From: Anarhynchus alexandrinus
Lineage: Eukaryota > Chordata > Aves > Charadriiformes > Charadriidae
Direction: 5' to 3'
DNA length: 64,000 bases
Assembly (NCBI GenBank): GCA_008711295.1
Contig: VUYV01000622.1
Coordinates: 214,999-278,998 of the forward strand
Part shown: positions 13,018-24,480 of the stretch, piece after piece
How the letters are laid out: the number at the start of each line of letters is the position of its first letter
Position numbering within the stretch: the stretch's first letter is position 1
The notes under the pieces: generated by a model
What the model was told of the DNA's origin: nothing
The model's database searches: none
The model's input: only the letters and a program-made list of their open reading frames with translations
Made by a program: the position numbers and the translations under genes

Positions 13018-13287
13018 CTAGATACTCCAACCCCTTAATCTTGACCCTACCTTTGACTCATTCCGGTTTGTCCATGTCTCTCTCACACTGGGAGTCCAGC
13101 ACTGGTGACACCACCCCAGGTATGTCTCACCAGTGCCAAGGGAAGGCGAAGGATAACCTCCTCCACTGTTGGCAATGCTCTGCCTAATGCAGCCCAGGAT
13201 GCCAGTTGTGGCCTTTGCCATGGAGGCACATTGCTGGCTCATGTTCAACTTGGTGTCCACCAGGACCCCCAAGTCCTTCCTCTGCAC
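13018..13287 (-). pseudogene. CR1 ORF2 remnant, downstream frame
   Basis: This frame resumes CR1 ORF2 just after the frameshift, with KDLGVLVDTKLNMSQQCA and GILGCIRQSIA within its first 40 residues. The rest no longer follows the family, because of further small indels. Together with the upstream frame it gives an ordered but broken remnant of the reverse-transcriptase C-terminal region. Confidence 0.8.
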
Positions 13288-13462
13288 AGCTGCTTTCCAG
13301 CTGAGCAGCCCACAGCCTGGGCTGGTACGTGGGGTTGTTCCTCCCCAAGGACAGGACTTCGCACTTCCCCTCGTTCAACTGCATGAGGCTCCTGTTGGCC
13401 CATTTCTCCAGTCTGTCCAGGTCCCGCTGGATGGCAGCACGACCATCTGGCGTATCAGCCAC
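13184..13462 (-). pseudogene. CR1 ORF2 remnant, upstream frame
   Basis: This minus-strand frame of about 92 codons carries the CR1 reverse-transcriptase 'DLDRLEKWA' and 'GKCEVLSLGRNNP' segments in its first half. After about residue 58 the reading frame leaves the CR1 pattern and runs into proline- and glycine-rich nonsense. The CR1 pattern resumes in the frame at 13018-13287, so a one-base indel lies near 13275-13290. Cysteine and histidine residues near the end are out-of-frame products, not a zinc-finger motif. Confidence 0.8.
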
Positions 13463-13480
13463 TCCTCCCAGTTTTGTATT

Positions 13481-15243
13481 GCCTGGGCTTTGTACATAGG
13501 CCTTCGTTCAAAAGCAAAAAGAGAAAATATTAACTATCTTTTTCACTGTTTTCACCAATCATATGATCTTATATGATCCCACAAAGCTGAACTTGAAGCC
13601 TGCAGTTGTGTTTGCACAAACTTCACCTGTGCATAACCAACTCATAGCTCAAAGACCTGAGATCCAACAGCCAATCTCATGTATTCATGCTGGAAAAGGA
13701 AGAATCCTACAGAGAGACAATGATACGCATCCTATCCAATCATTCCTTCTCTCTTTTATTTTATTTGCCTGGTAAATTAAAATTATAGAATTAAAAACTA
13801 GCAGCTGCAACTCAGAGAGGCCAATATCCTCTGTGGATGACTCACCCTCTTGTGGGGTTTTTTTGGGATGTGTTCCTGAGGAAATGAAAACATGCTAGTG
13901 TCTTTTTTCTCTCACTTCCTTACACAACACACTCACTGTTCTTCTCCTGCTTAGACGCTGATGTGCGTCTCTGTGGGACCTCTCTGTGTCAGGCTACACA
14001 TGCTGCCTGATCTTCTGGATCATGTAGGCAGCCGGAGTCCAAAAGAAGTGACGGTGGTGTCATATCATGCCTGCTTCTGTCACCGGCGTGGCAGAACTGA
14101 GAAGGATGAAAATACCCATGAGATGGACAGAGACTGAAATGAGAGTGAGGCAGAGAAATGAAAGAAAGCACAGTCCTGACGGAAGAGATGCCACGTGGTG
14201 TTAAGGCTAAGTGATGACAGCCAAGCGCCGGTTGACTTCTAGTGGAAGACCACCAGGCACACCCAACACCCTGCAAGACCATGAGAAACTGAAATAAGGA
14301 AGTCAAGCTGTGCTTGCAAAGTCTCGGTTCCAGTTGCTTCATAACACACTTCCTTGTGGTGCCCTGCCTTCCAGATGGCACATTGCACTCCAAGAGCAGG
14401 CAGTTGAGAAGAGCATCAAAAAGCTTGATGCCCTGAAAGTCACCTTGAGGTGAGATTGAAGAGCACAGCCAGAGGCTGGGGTCACTCCTCAACCCCCTGG
14501 AGCAGGGCAGCAAAAAGAATGGGGCAATAAGGAGAACAACCCCATGAAAACATTATGATCTTATGAGCTCCTCTGACCAGCTAAGCTGAAGAATTAGAGA
14601 AGTCACAAAATTGATAAATCAGTACCCATGAGTCCCAATCCTTTCCCTTCATCCCTAGATGATGCTGGGGTTCAAGAGCTTTTGCCTGCTGGAAGGAGCT
14701 GTTTTGCCCTAGAGGTTCTCCTGCACTCTGGCACAGCTTTTGATGTGCATCAGATCGAGTCCTGGTGTCTCAGAGCTGACGCAGGCTCGTCCCTCCGAGC
14801 TTAGCATGCTGGTCATGAAAGGAGCTGATCCCCCACTGCTGACAGACGCTGAGCTTTTCTGATGTTCTATATTTTTAAGTGCTTTTGGGACTTCTGCTGT
14901 AAAACGCTTCCCTTTAATTTCCATTTAATTTCCTTAAAATTGTCACTGGAGCTGTTGATATCTCTGACACGTGTCAAACGCATCCTTTTCTGTGCTGTCT
15001 CTTTCTCCCCCACTACGCAGTATATATAAAGATTTTTAAAAAGGTTTTCAGCTCAGCACTTTACTACCCTCCTCCACACTTTTTTTGAGCATTCAACCCT
15101 TTTTTTTTTTAAATTGAAAAACCCTAACATAGTGCACCTAATTGAACATATAATTGTTTCATGTAGAGTTTCCCCAGAGAATTATATAATCTCAACCTGT
15201 CTTCCTTAGGCAGTGTATAATCATGCAATCTGCTGGCTTTCTG
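13481..15243. other. Unassigned DNA containing the longest open frame of the window
   Basis: No gene recognised. The longest stop-free ATG frame in the window (174 codons, minus, 13989-14513) lies here and is listed separately. An 11-base T run lies at 15100-15110. The remainder shows no coding or RNA-gene signal. Confidence 0.55.
13989..14513 (-). other. Unassigned 174-codon open frame
   Basis: This is the longest frame in 64 kb. I do not recognise the predicted protein: it has no signal peptide, membrane span, repeat or catalytic motif that I can point to, and its composition (Ser, Leu and Cys rich, with runs such as LLNCLLLEC) is that of translated non-coding DNA. One frame of this length is about what chance gives in a window this size. 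It could be part of an exon or a degraded repeat, but the sequence alone does not support either. Confidence 0.08.
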
Positions 15244-15298
15244 TTTCTCTTCTTTCTTCTCCCTTTCTTTTTTTTTTTTTTNTTTTTTTTTTCTCCCC
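15244..15298 (+). repeat. 55-bp polypyrimidine tract with an embedded N
   Basis: Every called base from 15244 to 15298 is C or T, including a long T run split by an undetermined base at 15282. It ends TCTCCCC followed by AG, so it also resembles a strong splice acceptor, but no downstream exon is evident. The N most likely reflects uncertain homopolymer length. Confidence 0.85.
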
Positions 15299-18200
15299 AG
15301 TCCTTCTAATAAGTTTTCCACCTTGTCTAGACATCTCTGACACACGCTGCCTTTACCTAATCTTCAACCGGGAGATGTAGCAGCTCTCCTCTCTCCACAC
15401 CTACACCCGCATCTCAACAACTCCCGCCTGACAAGTCCTTATTCCAGCATCTCCTCTGCCAGTGCTATTTCTACCCCTTCCAGCTGCGTATTTCATCTCA
15501 TGGAGGGATTTTTTAAATCTTTTTCTAATGTTGTGACTGTTACCCCATTAGGGCGAAGGCTCTCTTTTAATGGGAAAATACCTGCAATGACCAAAATTGA
15601 CTGCATTTGATGATCAGTGGCTTAGGATGTTACAGTAATTAATACAATGCCACTAACAGGTAGGCGTGATCAGAAGTTTTCCATTGCAGTAGGCGTGAAT
15701 AGGAAAAGTATGGACGGGACTTTTTTATACTACGTTAGTTTACGAAAAAATGCCCTCCAAGAACTATTCACTTATCGAAAGATGGCCAGGATATTTTGTG
15801 GAAATTGTGGCTTGCCTGCCTTGCCTTCTATTGTCTCTCTCTCGCCCCATGACACAACACAGCTGGTGATCTGCCAAACACAGCCTCCATCCCCGGGAAA
15901 GGGGTGAACCAGTTCAGCACCATGGGAACTGCAGCTGACGAAAGGTTCCTCCAAAATTCCCACTGAGCATTGCAGCAGCATTTCAAACTACCCTTGAGTC
16001 CTGGACAGCACTCTACCACTGGAAAAGCTCTGTCTTCCATGAGCAAAAGGCCCTGTCTTCCCAACCCCCGTTTGAATGAGTCCAGTCCTTTATCTTAGGC
16101 TAAGACAGAGGTTAAGTTTTGTTCGAGTCTGGCAGGAATCTCATTTCCCCCAGTTAGTGCACAGCTTCCACTGGGGCACAGAGAGCAGAAAGCAAAATTA
16201 TTTGTAATCATGTATTTGAAATGTGCAAACAAAATTACCTTGGAGTGAGTTCACATCCCTTCACATCTAGCTTTTCACCAACCATCTAGCAAATATGTTC
16301 CCTGGCAGGAATGTTTGCTGAGACAATAAATCACATTTTTTTAGCCCTTTGTTCAAAGTAACATTGAAATATGTAGCGGTGAGAGTATTTACCTCTCCAA
16401 CCTGATCACCAGAACTACCCTCATCCACTTGGAGATTAGGAACATACCACATAGCTGATGTGTCCAAACACCGAAACTTTGAATCCAAGCAACAGATTTG
16501 AAGATTATGTTTGCACACCCTGAAAAGTCCCAAGTACCTGCACCAACGACAATTTTACAAAGCAACCGCAAAGCCCCGGGGCACTCCAAGGAGGTGAAGA
16601 AAGGAAGAAATAGCTTGAAACTGGATTCAGTTCCATTCAGGTTCCCTCGTGGGCAACATGTCCCATGTTTACACAGGCACTTCTCATATTTTTGAGCTTC
16701 CTCAGGCCAGCTGACCAAACAGTCGCTACACTTCTCTTGCAACTTTCTCCCCAGCTTTCCAGGTTCTTGTTCCACCAGAGGCAAGTTATTGCCAGTGACA
16801 CTGAGACATGTAATTCCTTCCCGTCTATCCTGCATTACCCCAGTCTAACTGGCGTTGAGGTGTTACACCCTTCAAGCTACAAGCGCTTTGGGAAGGGATT
16901 GCCTATATTTTGATGACTTTCCTCTTCCCAAACAGATAAGTAAGATCCATGGGCATACTACAGCTTAATTCATTCTGGTGCCTGAGTGAAAATGGCCTTG
17001 TGTTTGAGTACTTACCCTGGGGTGTTGACCACTACCTTCGCTGCTCAGAATAAAAAGGTCCCAATCCCAAGCACTTGCTTGTGCCCAGAGCCATAGCCCT
17101 GGGTAACGCAGGTGGGCCCACTCGCACCTCCCACCTGCACAGGTCCTTGGCTCTGTCTCACAGCTCTGTCTGACCCCACGGAAAGCCAGGGGTTGCTCTT
17201 TTCTGGTCCAATCGAAAGGACAGGGCCACCATAGCCCAAGGCCACTGGGTGAGTCAGATCACCATGCGCTTCTAATCTAGCCAGCCACTGACACTTGCAA
17301 CCCATTCACAAATTCACAGAGCAGCCTCTACCAGCAATATTACTAACAGTCTCAAACGTTTCAAATGCACGCGCAAGAAATCTAAAAGCAACGGTGTGGA
17401 GTTTTTTAAATAAATGTTTTTGTTTCTCTTTATTTCCCTTTGAATTTTAGAGCCTTCAAGGGCTGCATTTAGCAGGTTCTTTCAGCAACTACAATGTGCT
17501 TTTGAAAAGAGACGATCCAGGACCTTAGACTTTCAATGAAACTTAACGTAACATTGCAACAGACTGCTGTAACCCTGATACATATCTCATTGTAAAGAAA
17601 TGAATGCACTTGTAAAGAAATGAATCACTTCTGGATAATGATTCGTGGGATCCTGAAGCAGCTGCACGAGAACAGCAGGCTGCACTTCTACGTTTGTAAC
17701 ACCACTTCCAGGTGACTCCCACAATGTGCTCTGCTCTTCAAAGTCTAGAGCTGAGTACATCAGACAGCCCTGGGAGCCGGGAGACCTGGCCTCTTGACTT
17801 GTCCACTGACTCATTCACTGACTCCCTGCAAGTCACTAGAAATTATTCATTTTATCCCCCTGCAGAAGGGGCTGTGAGGGTCACCCCTTTGGCAGAGCAG
17901 AAGCTCTCTGTGACCTGTGGCTGGGACTCGCAACAAACACCGTACCATCATTCCTTGTTAGCAGTGTTGTTCTCGTAGCAGGACCACGGCACAGACAACA
18001 GCCAAGCAAACTTTTGCAATATCATGTGAGTGTGGTCAGGGGAAACTAACTGAAGCCCCTCTCCTAATTTAGATGCCACAGGGAGGTCACAGAACAGCAA
18101 AACAATGTGATTTCTTGGTGCTGACCTTTCTTTTGACAAATAAAAGTTGCAATTGATTTTAAGGCTACCTGCTGGAGGATCTCCACTTGCTCCTTACTTT

Positions 18201-18679
18201 GGCAAAATATCAGTGAGGCAGCCTCCACTGGATTCCTCCCCTCTCATCCTGGGTGAAAAACCCCAGGGTTGTATCCTCATTAATAGGACTTCAGAAACCT
18301 GGACTCATGCCTTAATTAGTCCCCAGTGTTACACCTGCATCCTTCTATGGAGCTGAGCAGGGGCTGCTCTGCGATGGGAGGCAGTGGGAACTCAACAGAA
18401 GCAGGACCCAGAGACTCCAGTGGCTTAAAACAACATGCGGATGAGACAATCAAGGGAGTCACCAGTCTAAGCGAAGAGAGGAACAAAACCGATATGGTTT
18501 AACATGACCTGCTGCACATGCCATGCTATCGCTGACCATCATTTGCTGCTACCAGCCCATCTGCAACAGCCAGGGCCTTTCCACGATGCCTGGGCAGCAG
18601 TGCCCTGGGACATTACTGTACCACATGAAAGCGCTGTATTTTCCTAACAATGTTCTGTGTGAATGTTACTTCCTCAGTT
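15299..18679. other. Unassigned non-coding DNA
   Basis: No gene recognised. A minus-strand frame of 148 codons (16389-16835) is hydrophilic in its first half and Cys-containing, but has no family match I can name and is probably chance. A 20-bp tandem repeat at 17591-17630 is listed separately. Confidence 0.55.
17591..17630. repeat. Two-copy 20-bp tandem repeat
   Basis: TGTAAAGAAATGAAT begins both 17591 and 17611, a period of 20. The 15 leading bases are identical and the last five differ by a one-base shift. Confidence 0.85.
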
Positions 18680-18905
18680 GGCAGCTCCAATCTGCCAGAA
18701 CGTTAATGAGAAACTAACGAAGAGCGCCAGGCTAATGCAGAAGCAGTAATGAAGACTAATCTCTCCCCAGAGAGGATGACATGCCTTCTCAGAGACCTGA
18801 TGCACCGTAACAGCCTTTAGAGGGTCAAAAGTGGGTCAATGAAAGCTAATTAATAGCAAAACTCTCTCTTGTTCTTAATTACAGAGTGGTGCGTGGGGAT
18901 TTCAA
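18680..18905. promoter_or_regulatory. Candidate conserved non-coding element
   Basis: The stretch has few simple repeats, several TAAT/ATTA cores (for example GCTAATTAATAG near 18845 and CTTAATTACAG near 18874) and no long frame. This texture is common in deeply conserved vertebrate enhancers bound by homeodomain factors. The call rests on texture alone. No alignment was possible. Confidence 0.2.
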
Positions 18906-20688
18906 ATAAGCCGCTCGGTCCATTCTAGCCACTGAATTCCCAAGCTGGGACCCGTGAGCCACGCAGGAATTTGATGGCATAACTGGGCACAGGTCTCTTA
19001 CTGGGAAACATGCACAGCCAGGGAGACCCGGGCAGCCTGGGCTTCATTCCCTAGGAGCAACTAGGAGTCTTGGTTTTGGAAGATGCGTTGGATGACCTTC
19101 TGCGTAACACAGCACAGGACCTCAGTGGGGTCCTGCCTATTATTAGGGCAGCAAATGATTCCTGAGCAGGGATCTCAGGTCAGGCTGAGATTACTCTTCT
19201 CAACAAGCTCCTGGCACCCTCTGGCAGCCTTCGGAGTTGGTTCTCCTACAGTACAATTCCCTGATCCATAATTTATTGCCAAAGGATGCTAGATTTGTAC
19301 GTGGCTTCAAGACATGGCCTTAACAAGTCTGTCAAAGAGGGTCTCATCAAGGCCTGTCACTTACAGAGACATTACTACTGGCCTGAAAAGCTCCTGGGAA
19401 CAGAAGCAGCATGGGAAGACTCTGCAACACCAGAGCACCTTTCCATTTGGGAACGTGACCGAGTTCCCAAGCCTGCTGCTCACTTCCACTGTGGCCTTAC
19501 ATCACTGCAGCCCCCTTGCCTTGATTCCTGGCCCACCACATGAAGGTACTTTGAGGTAGAGAGTGTAGCGTCCCAGGTAATGCTTCTGTCTCTGGTGCTT
19601 GTGTCCCCATGCTGCCTCATGCAACAGCCTTTGCCAGGCCTTCAAGACGTGACCATCACACCTGTTTGATGAAGATGCTTCTGCTCTTCCTTTGCCTCCC
19701 CCGGGTAAACCCACTTAATAGAAAAAACAGCAAACAATTCCCCTGGGCCATCTCTGTGCTGAGAGGGTGAACTGGAGGAGAAAGCACCAAGCTTTGCTGC
19801 TCTAGATGAGCCACAAAAGCAGTGAGCACTTAGGATTCCTGTCTTGCCTGGCTGGAGCCCAAATGGAAGCAAATCCTCTGCAGGCAGGGCTGTCCTGCCA
19901 GCTCCACAGTCTCACAGAGGGAAAACACGCTGGGGCTAAGGAAAAATCAATGACTTTGCACATGTCTTTGCAAGGCTGTATTCAGGGAGGTGACTGGCAC
20001 TGAAATTGCCCTACTTACCACAAAAGCAGTGACAGTGCCACCACCGCAGCAGGGGACAGACTGACTCCAGGCCTTGTTTCAGTCCTTGTATTCTAATTGG
20101 AGCAGGCTGTGCTGCCAGCAAGAAAACAGGATCCTTTACAAGATCAGAGGTACATGTCTCCCACTATGCTTTCAAAGGTGAGCCAACAGCTCCACGACTG
20201 CATTTAACTCTTGCCTGGCTGACATCCGCAGCCCCAGTCCATGCAGACTCCCCGCAGGAGTGGGGAAGTGGGGTGGAAATCAATAGGCACATCAGCACAT
20301 CAGCGGAGCAAACAGAAACCATCTTAATTCTGTCTAACCTCTCACATGGGACTGTCTCCCCTCCCGCATTTTATGCTGGGCAGTGCCATTGCTCATGCAT
20401 TTAGACGTCCTCTCCAAGCGGTGTTGGCAAGGGCTAGGGGCAGAGCTGACACCCTTAGACCACACTGCACACATCATGCTCTTGGGGCAAGAGAGTTCTT
20501 CCCACTCACACTCTCTGGCGAGCACCTGAAGTCCTTCTGCTAGGCTCCAGCATGAGTGGAGAACTGAAATGGGCATTAGCAGAGGCTCGTTCAGGCTGTA
20601 GGTCTCTGTCTAAAGGCGTTCTGTCCCTCTTGGTAGGAACACACTGCCCGTGCACCCAGGGGAAACGCTGCTCCCTTAACATCTGAAT
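18906..20688. other. Unassigned non-coding DNA
   Basis: No gene recognised. Short frames of 60-85 codons lie on both strands between 19083 and 20576 without any known domain. Confidence 0.6.
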
Positions 20689-20707
20689 AGAATACCTCGG
20701 GTATTCT
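20689..20707. repeat. Small perfect hairpin
   Basis: AGAATACC (20689-20696) and GGTATTCT (20700-20707) are exact reverse complements with a TCG loop. A stem this short is expected by chance in 64 kb, so it is recorded only as structure. Confidence 0.7.
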
Positions 20708-20756
20708 GCTAAGCTGAGCATTTAAAGGAAGGACGTATCCACCTCCCACTGATAGC

Positions 20757-20820
20757 AGAAGGACTTAGGCACCTAATTCTGCTAGGCGCCTTTGAAAACT
20801 CTGGATTTCAACGCTCAAAG
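20757..20820. mobile_element. Possible ancient amniote retroelement remnant
   Basis: The text ACTTAGGCACCTAATTCTGC then TAGGCGCCTTTGAAAACTC resembles the 'aggcacctaa...ggcacctttgaaaatc' wording found in old CR1-like repeats of turtles, crocodilians and birds. The match is short and from memory of the pattern. It may be an old CR1 tail or coincidence. Confidence 0.35.
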
Positions 20821-23325
20821 GTCTGCTCTAATTAGCCAAATAATTGCCCATGTCATGTCTGTTCTCTTAAATGATTTGCAGTAGAGCTAACTTACACTGA
20901 TTCACCTTCTCCTGACTCACAGTCATTTATTTGCACTATTTCCAGCACTAGGAATTTAAATGATACACGTTTTCCATACATTCACAAGAGAATTCATAAA
21001 CACCATGAATGCATGACTTCATGTCCAGCCATGCCAGGCTTTCCTAACTTCTCAACCAAATAAAAACAACCAGATCTATTCTGAACCATAGGCATACTGA
21101 ACCAAGTTTGGGGAAATATTAATCCAGGGAAATCATCTCTTTCCCCATTTTTAAGGCAAATTCCAGCCCTGTGAAAGCTTTGAAGGCTGTCAGGCTCAAA
21201 AACAAAGCATTTCCTCTTTACTACAGAATTAGCCCCTCCTGTCCGGTCTTAGCTTGTGCCTCCACACTGTGAAGGAGGGGATGCTTAGAGGGCTCAAAAA
21301 GCCCTTCTGGCTCTATGGTGCTTTTCTAGTTTTGACTTTACAACTGCTCGACAGCTGGTGCCAGCTATGACACAGACACTGCCCCCCAGCACACAGCACC
21401 AAACAGCTCTCAGCAAGGTCAACATGAGCCATGTCCAACTGTGACACAAGGCTCTGAGCCCTTCATGTTTAATGCTTCCACTGTTGCCCAAACTTCATCC
21501 TGGTGGCCCAACCTCCCATAGCCCACAGAAGGTCACTTTCCTTTAACACTTTGGTGCTTCAGCAGGAATGCTTGGCTAAATAAAAAGCAGCAGGGGATTG
21601 ATTTCAGCTTCTAAATCCATCCATCAACTAAGGTGTATTTCTAGACTTGTGTTAAGCAGTGGAGGGACCCCTTACCCATCATCGTTAGGTGCTTGACCCC
21701 AAGGCCACTGAAATCTTAGGAAGATGGCACACAGAAGCCAAGGTACTGGAACAATAGCGAATTAATCTACATGTAAACTAAACTATCTATCCCAGGATAC
21801 ATCACACCATGTCTGACCACTTCAGGAGATGAACCAATGGAGATAAAACTGCTACCTTGAGTACCAAGCCAGAGCAATGCCCTTGGATTTAGCTGAACAC
21901 AGAGTTAGAGGAGCTTCTCCCAGAGCCTGACTCTGAATCACTCTCCAAACCCTGAATCATTTGGTTTCAGCTCAGCTATCAGCTCCAGCTACGAGCAAAA
22001 TGACCGTAGCTCCCTATGCGTAGTTCCCCCAGGGAAGCGCTCATCGCTGCAAAACCACCTTAGATCCTTCCCACAAGAGAGGAACCGAGAGTGCCTTGGC
22101 TGTGCTGGCTCTGCCGGGTGGTGTGGTGGGAAGCAGTGGGGTGACAGGGTGCTGCAAGAACAGCTGGCCCTGGGGCAGGATGGCTTTTGATTTTTTAATT
22201 TGGTTTTATGCACGCTGAAGAGAGATCCTCAAACTCCACAAAACTCAAGGGGCTGCAAGCTCTGCTTTAGGCCTCTGAGGCATGCTAACCCTTGCAGCAG
22301 TCAGTACCACCAGACAAAACGGTTTCCTGGGAAAGGAGGCAGGGTTTGGTGCTAAGTAGATCTCTCTTCCTTGTGCCATGGCAGAGCAAAGCTGGGCAGG
22401 GTGTAGTTCCCATATGAGCACAATCCAGGATCAGATTGGGACCATAAAGTGGTTCAAGACAAGTTCTGGCAAAGCTGTTCCACAAGTGCTCTATGTCCAG
22501 CTCCCACTGCCTCACAGTTTCTCTAGTCCTTACAAGCATAGCAATCGGACAGTCATGGCTGGGAGCAGAAGGCAAGATGCCTAAAGTCTCCGAGTCCCAG
22601 CTTTGAAGTGCACTGAAGACAAGCCATGCCTGGGTGGAACGATCCACTGGAGCCACAGGTATCTTTTTAGCAGCACATGCAGGCAGTGGTCTGCCTGTTG
22701 CTGTTGTGTTGTAGGAGTACAGGAGCATCCTACAGCTTCCTGACTGACTTCCAGCTAGCGCTCTATAATCTGTTCCCTAAATTATCAGTTGTTATCTCTG
22801 CCATTTCAGAGATTTTCACCAGCTGCGCTCTGCAAGAGGAATGCAACATGGCCATCAACTGGACATGAAGATCAGGCTGACCCTGTTTATTGAGGGTTTG
22901 CCTGGGCCACTCCCACTGAGGATCTTGTTGGTCTCACCTGTGGAGCTGCAACAAGTCCGCTTTGCCTTTAAAAAAGGGACAGTGCTAAACAGACTACTTT
23001 TGTGACCCACTTATATGCCAGAGACACAGCTCCTCTAAAAAAATAGGACAGTTAGAGAACTTAATTGCCATGACTTTGCAAACAGCCTTTTGTCATGTTA
23101 AACACCGAGCACTAAGCCAGGATCGATGAACGTAAGGCAAAATTGCGCCGTGCCTGTCCTAGCTCTGCGCTTGTGTAACCAGGGAGACTGGACTGCTGAG
23201 CAGGGATGATGATGGCGTGAGGCTGGGATAGAAAATAGTTTATTTGGCAGCCATCAGCAATGCTGTCAGCACTGCAGCTCCTCGGAGAAGCTCAGCAGAG
23301 AGCCCAAGTCTGCAGCAGTTGGGCA
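20821..23325. other. Unassigned non-coding DNA
   Basis: No gene recognised. A minus-strand frame of 147 codons (22285-22728) overlaps plus-strand frames and resembles nothing known. From 20822 to 21293 there is no frame of 60 codons on either strand beyond short shadows. Confidence 0.55.
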
Positions 23326-23385
23326 AAGTCAGTGCTGACCTCTCCATTGACTCCGCTCACGTCAGAATCAGGCCCTAATCAAAGC
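23326..23385. mobile_element. Possible ancient CR1-like tail remnant
   Basis: The words CCATTGACTCC and AGAATCAGGCCC occur in the order and spacing seen at the ends of very old amniote CR1-type repeats ('cattgacttcaatggg ... aatcaggccc'). A second similar word, CTGAATCAGGGCC, occurs near 25026. The match is short, hence low confidence. Confidence 0.3.
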
Positions 23386-24229
23386 AGGTCACAGCAAGGG
23401 GGTCATTTGAAGGGAGTACAGAGCTGGTCCATGATGTGTGACCAAGCTCTGACTTTATGGCTGTGACCCAAAAACCGTATGCTTGTGCTCGCAGGACTCC
23501 ACCCACCCCCATGCTGGGGTTCCATGTTGGGGCTGAACCTCTGCTCTCAGCATGGCTCAGTGCAGGGTTTATCACTCTTCAGCCACCAAGCCCTGGTGCT
23601 ACTCTGCTGAAACCTCAGCGACTTGGGGAAGTTTCTATCTCCCTGCAACCTACCACAGAGACACAGCCCATGGCCAGACATGGCCGCCTGCAGGGAGGTG
23701 ACCTTGAGGCCCCACGGTTCTTCGCTTGGTGCTGCAATAATAAACAAAGCCAAACCATTGCTGAGTACCTCTGATGGGTGCATAAATCACACCACTTCCC
23801 ACCCAGTCAACAGAATAATTCCAGGTGAGACCAGCTCAACACCTGAAGCTCAGACTCTCCCTCCTTGCTACACGCCTACGGCAACGCTTCCCGGCAGGCG
23901 AAGGGCTCCAGCCATTCCCTAAGCCTACGGGTAGTAACTGAACTCCCAGCATATGGTTTGTCAAGTAGGGGCAAGACTGGTGGTATGCTTTAAAGTAAGC
24001 TTCTGCTTAAGCATTTACTTAATTGGAACTTTGCTGCAGTGCTTAAATACAGTTCAGAGATAATTTCTCAAAATCATCTCAGTAGTTGGAGGATCGCAGC
24101 CCTCCTGCCACTCGCTACGACTCAGGCTCCTAACACACAGGGCGGTCACTAGAAGATGTTCTCAAGGTGGTTCGAAACTCTCTGCCTCCATTTGCTCAGC
24201 TTTCTAGGGGTCATTACAGGAGATCTGCA
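23386..24229. other. Unassigned non-coding DNA
   Basis: No gene recognised. Plus-strand frames of about 100 codons at 23457-23922 have no recognisable domain. GGTTCGAAAC near 24171 looks like a tRNA B box, but no tRNA can be folded around it. Confidence 0.6.
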
Positions 24230-24480
24230 AGGGGAAATGAATGTTTGTAAAATACACAATTGAATGGAATAAATTACAATTAGTGAGACGAGAGGATAAG
24301 TATCAAACTGATTAAAAGCTATCCAAGCTGAACAGAATTAAAAATAAATGAAACCCAGCTACAAGCCTAATGAACAATTGCTTCACAACTGTTCCTAACT
24401 CATCCTTCAGATAAAAAAAAAGAAACATTTTAAAATAAAACTACAGATTTTTAAAAATAGTTTGTTTAGAAAAACAAAAA
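24230..24480. promoter_or_regulatory. AT-rich candidate regulatory element
   Basis: The stretch is AT-rich but not simple repeat, with repeated ATTA/TAAT cores (ATTACAATTAG, GATTAAAAG, AATTAAAAATAAAT) and a poly-A patch near 24412-24421. It has the texture of a homeodomain-type enhancer but may simply be AT-rich spacer. Confidence 0.2.

Larger units (their letters stand above)
12735..13480 (-). mobile_element. CR1 LINE fragment with reverse-transcriptase C-terminus and 3' UTR
   Basis: On the minus strand this region translates to segments typical of the CR1 ORF2 C-terminus: DLDRLEKWANRSLMQLNEGK, then CEVLSLGRNN, then LGVLVDTKLNMSQQCA and ILGCIRQSIA. The plus strand towards 12735 shows the reverse complement of the CR1 3' end, with GTTGCTCAGGATCCTGTCCAG and ACAACCTGTTCCCAC as landmarks. 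The element is 5'-truncated near 13480. It is broken by a frameshift near 13275-13290 and by further loss after about 13190, so it cannot encode a working enzyme. The left border is approximate, because the terminus is altered by the inverted repeat at 12762-12793. Confidence 0.9.

Noticed and set aside
16389..16835. 148-codon minus-strand frame with several Cys residues as a zinc-binding protein
   Set aside because: Cys spacing does not match any finger class I know and no supporting splice or start context is seen.
24165..24190. GGTTCGAAAC, resembling a tRNA B box
   Set aside because: The bases on either side do not form a T stem and no A box, anticodon arm or acceptor stem can be placed upstream.
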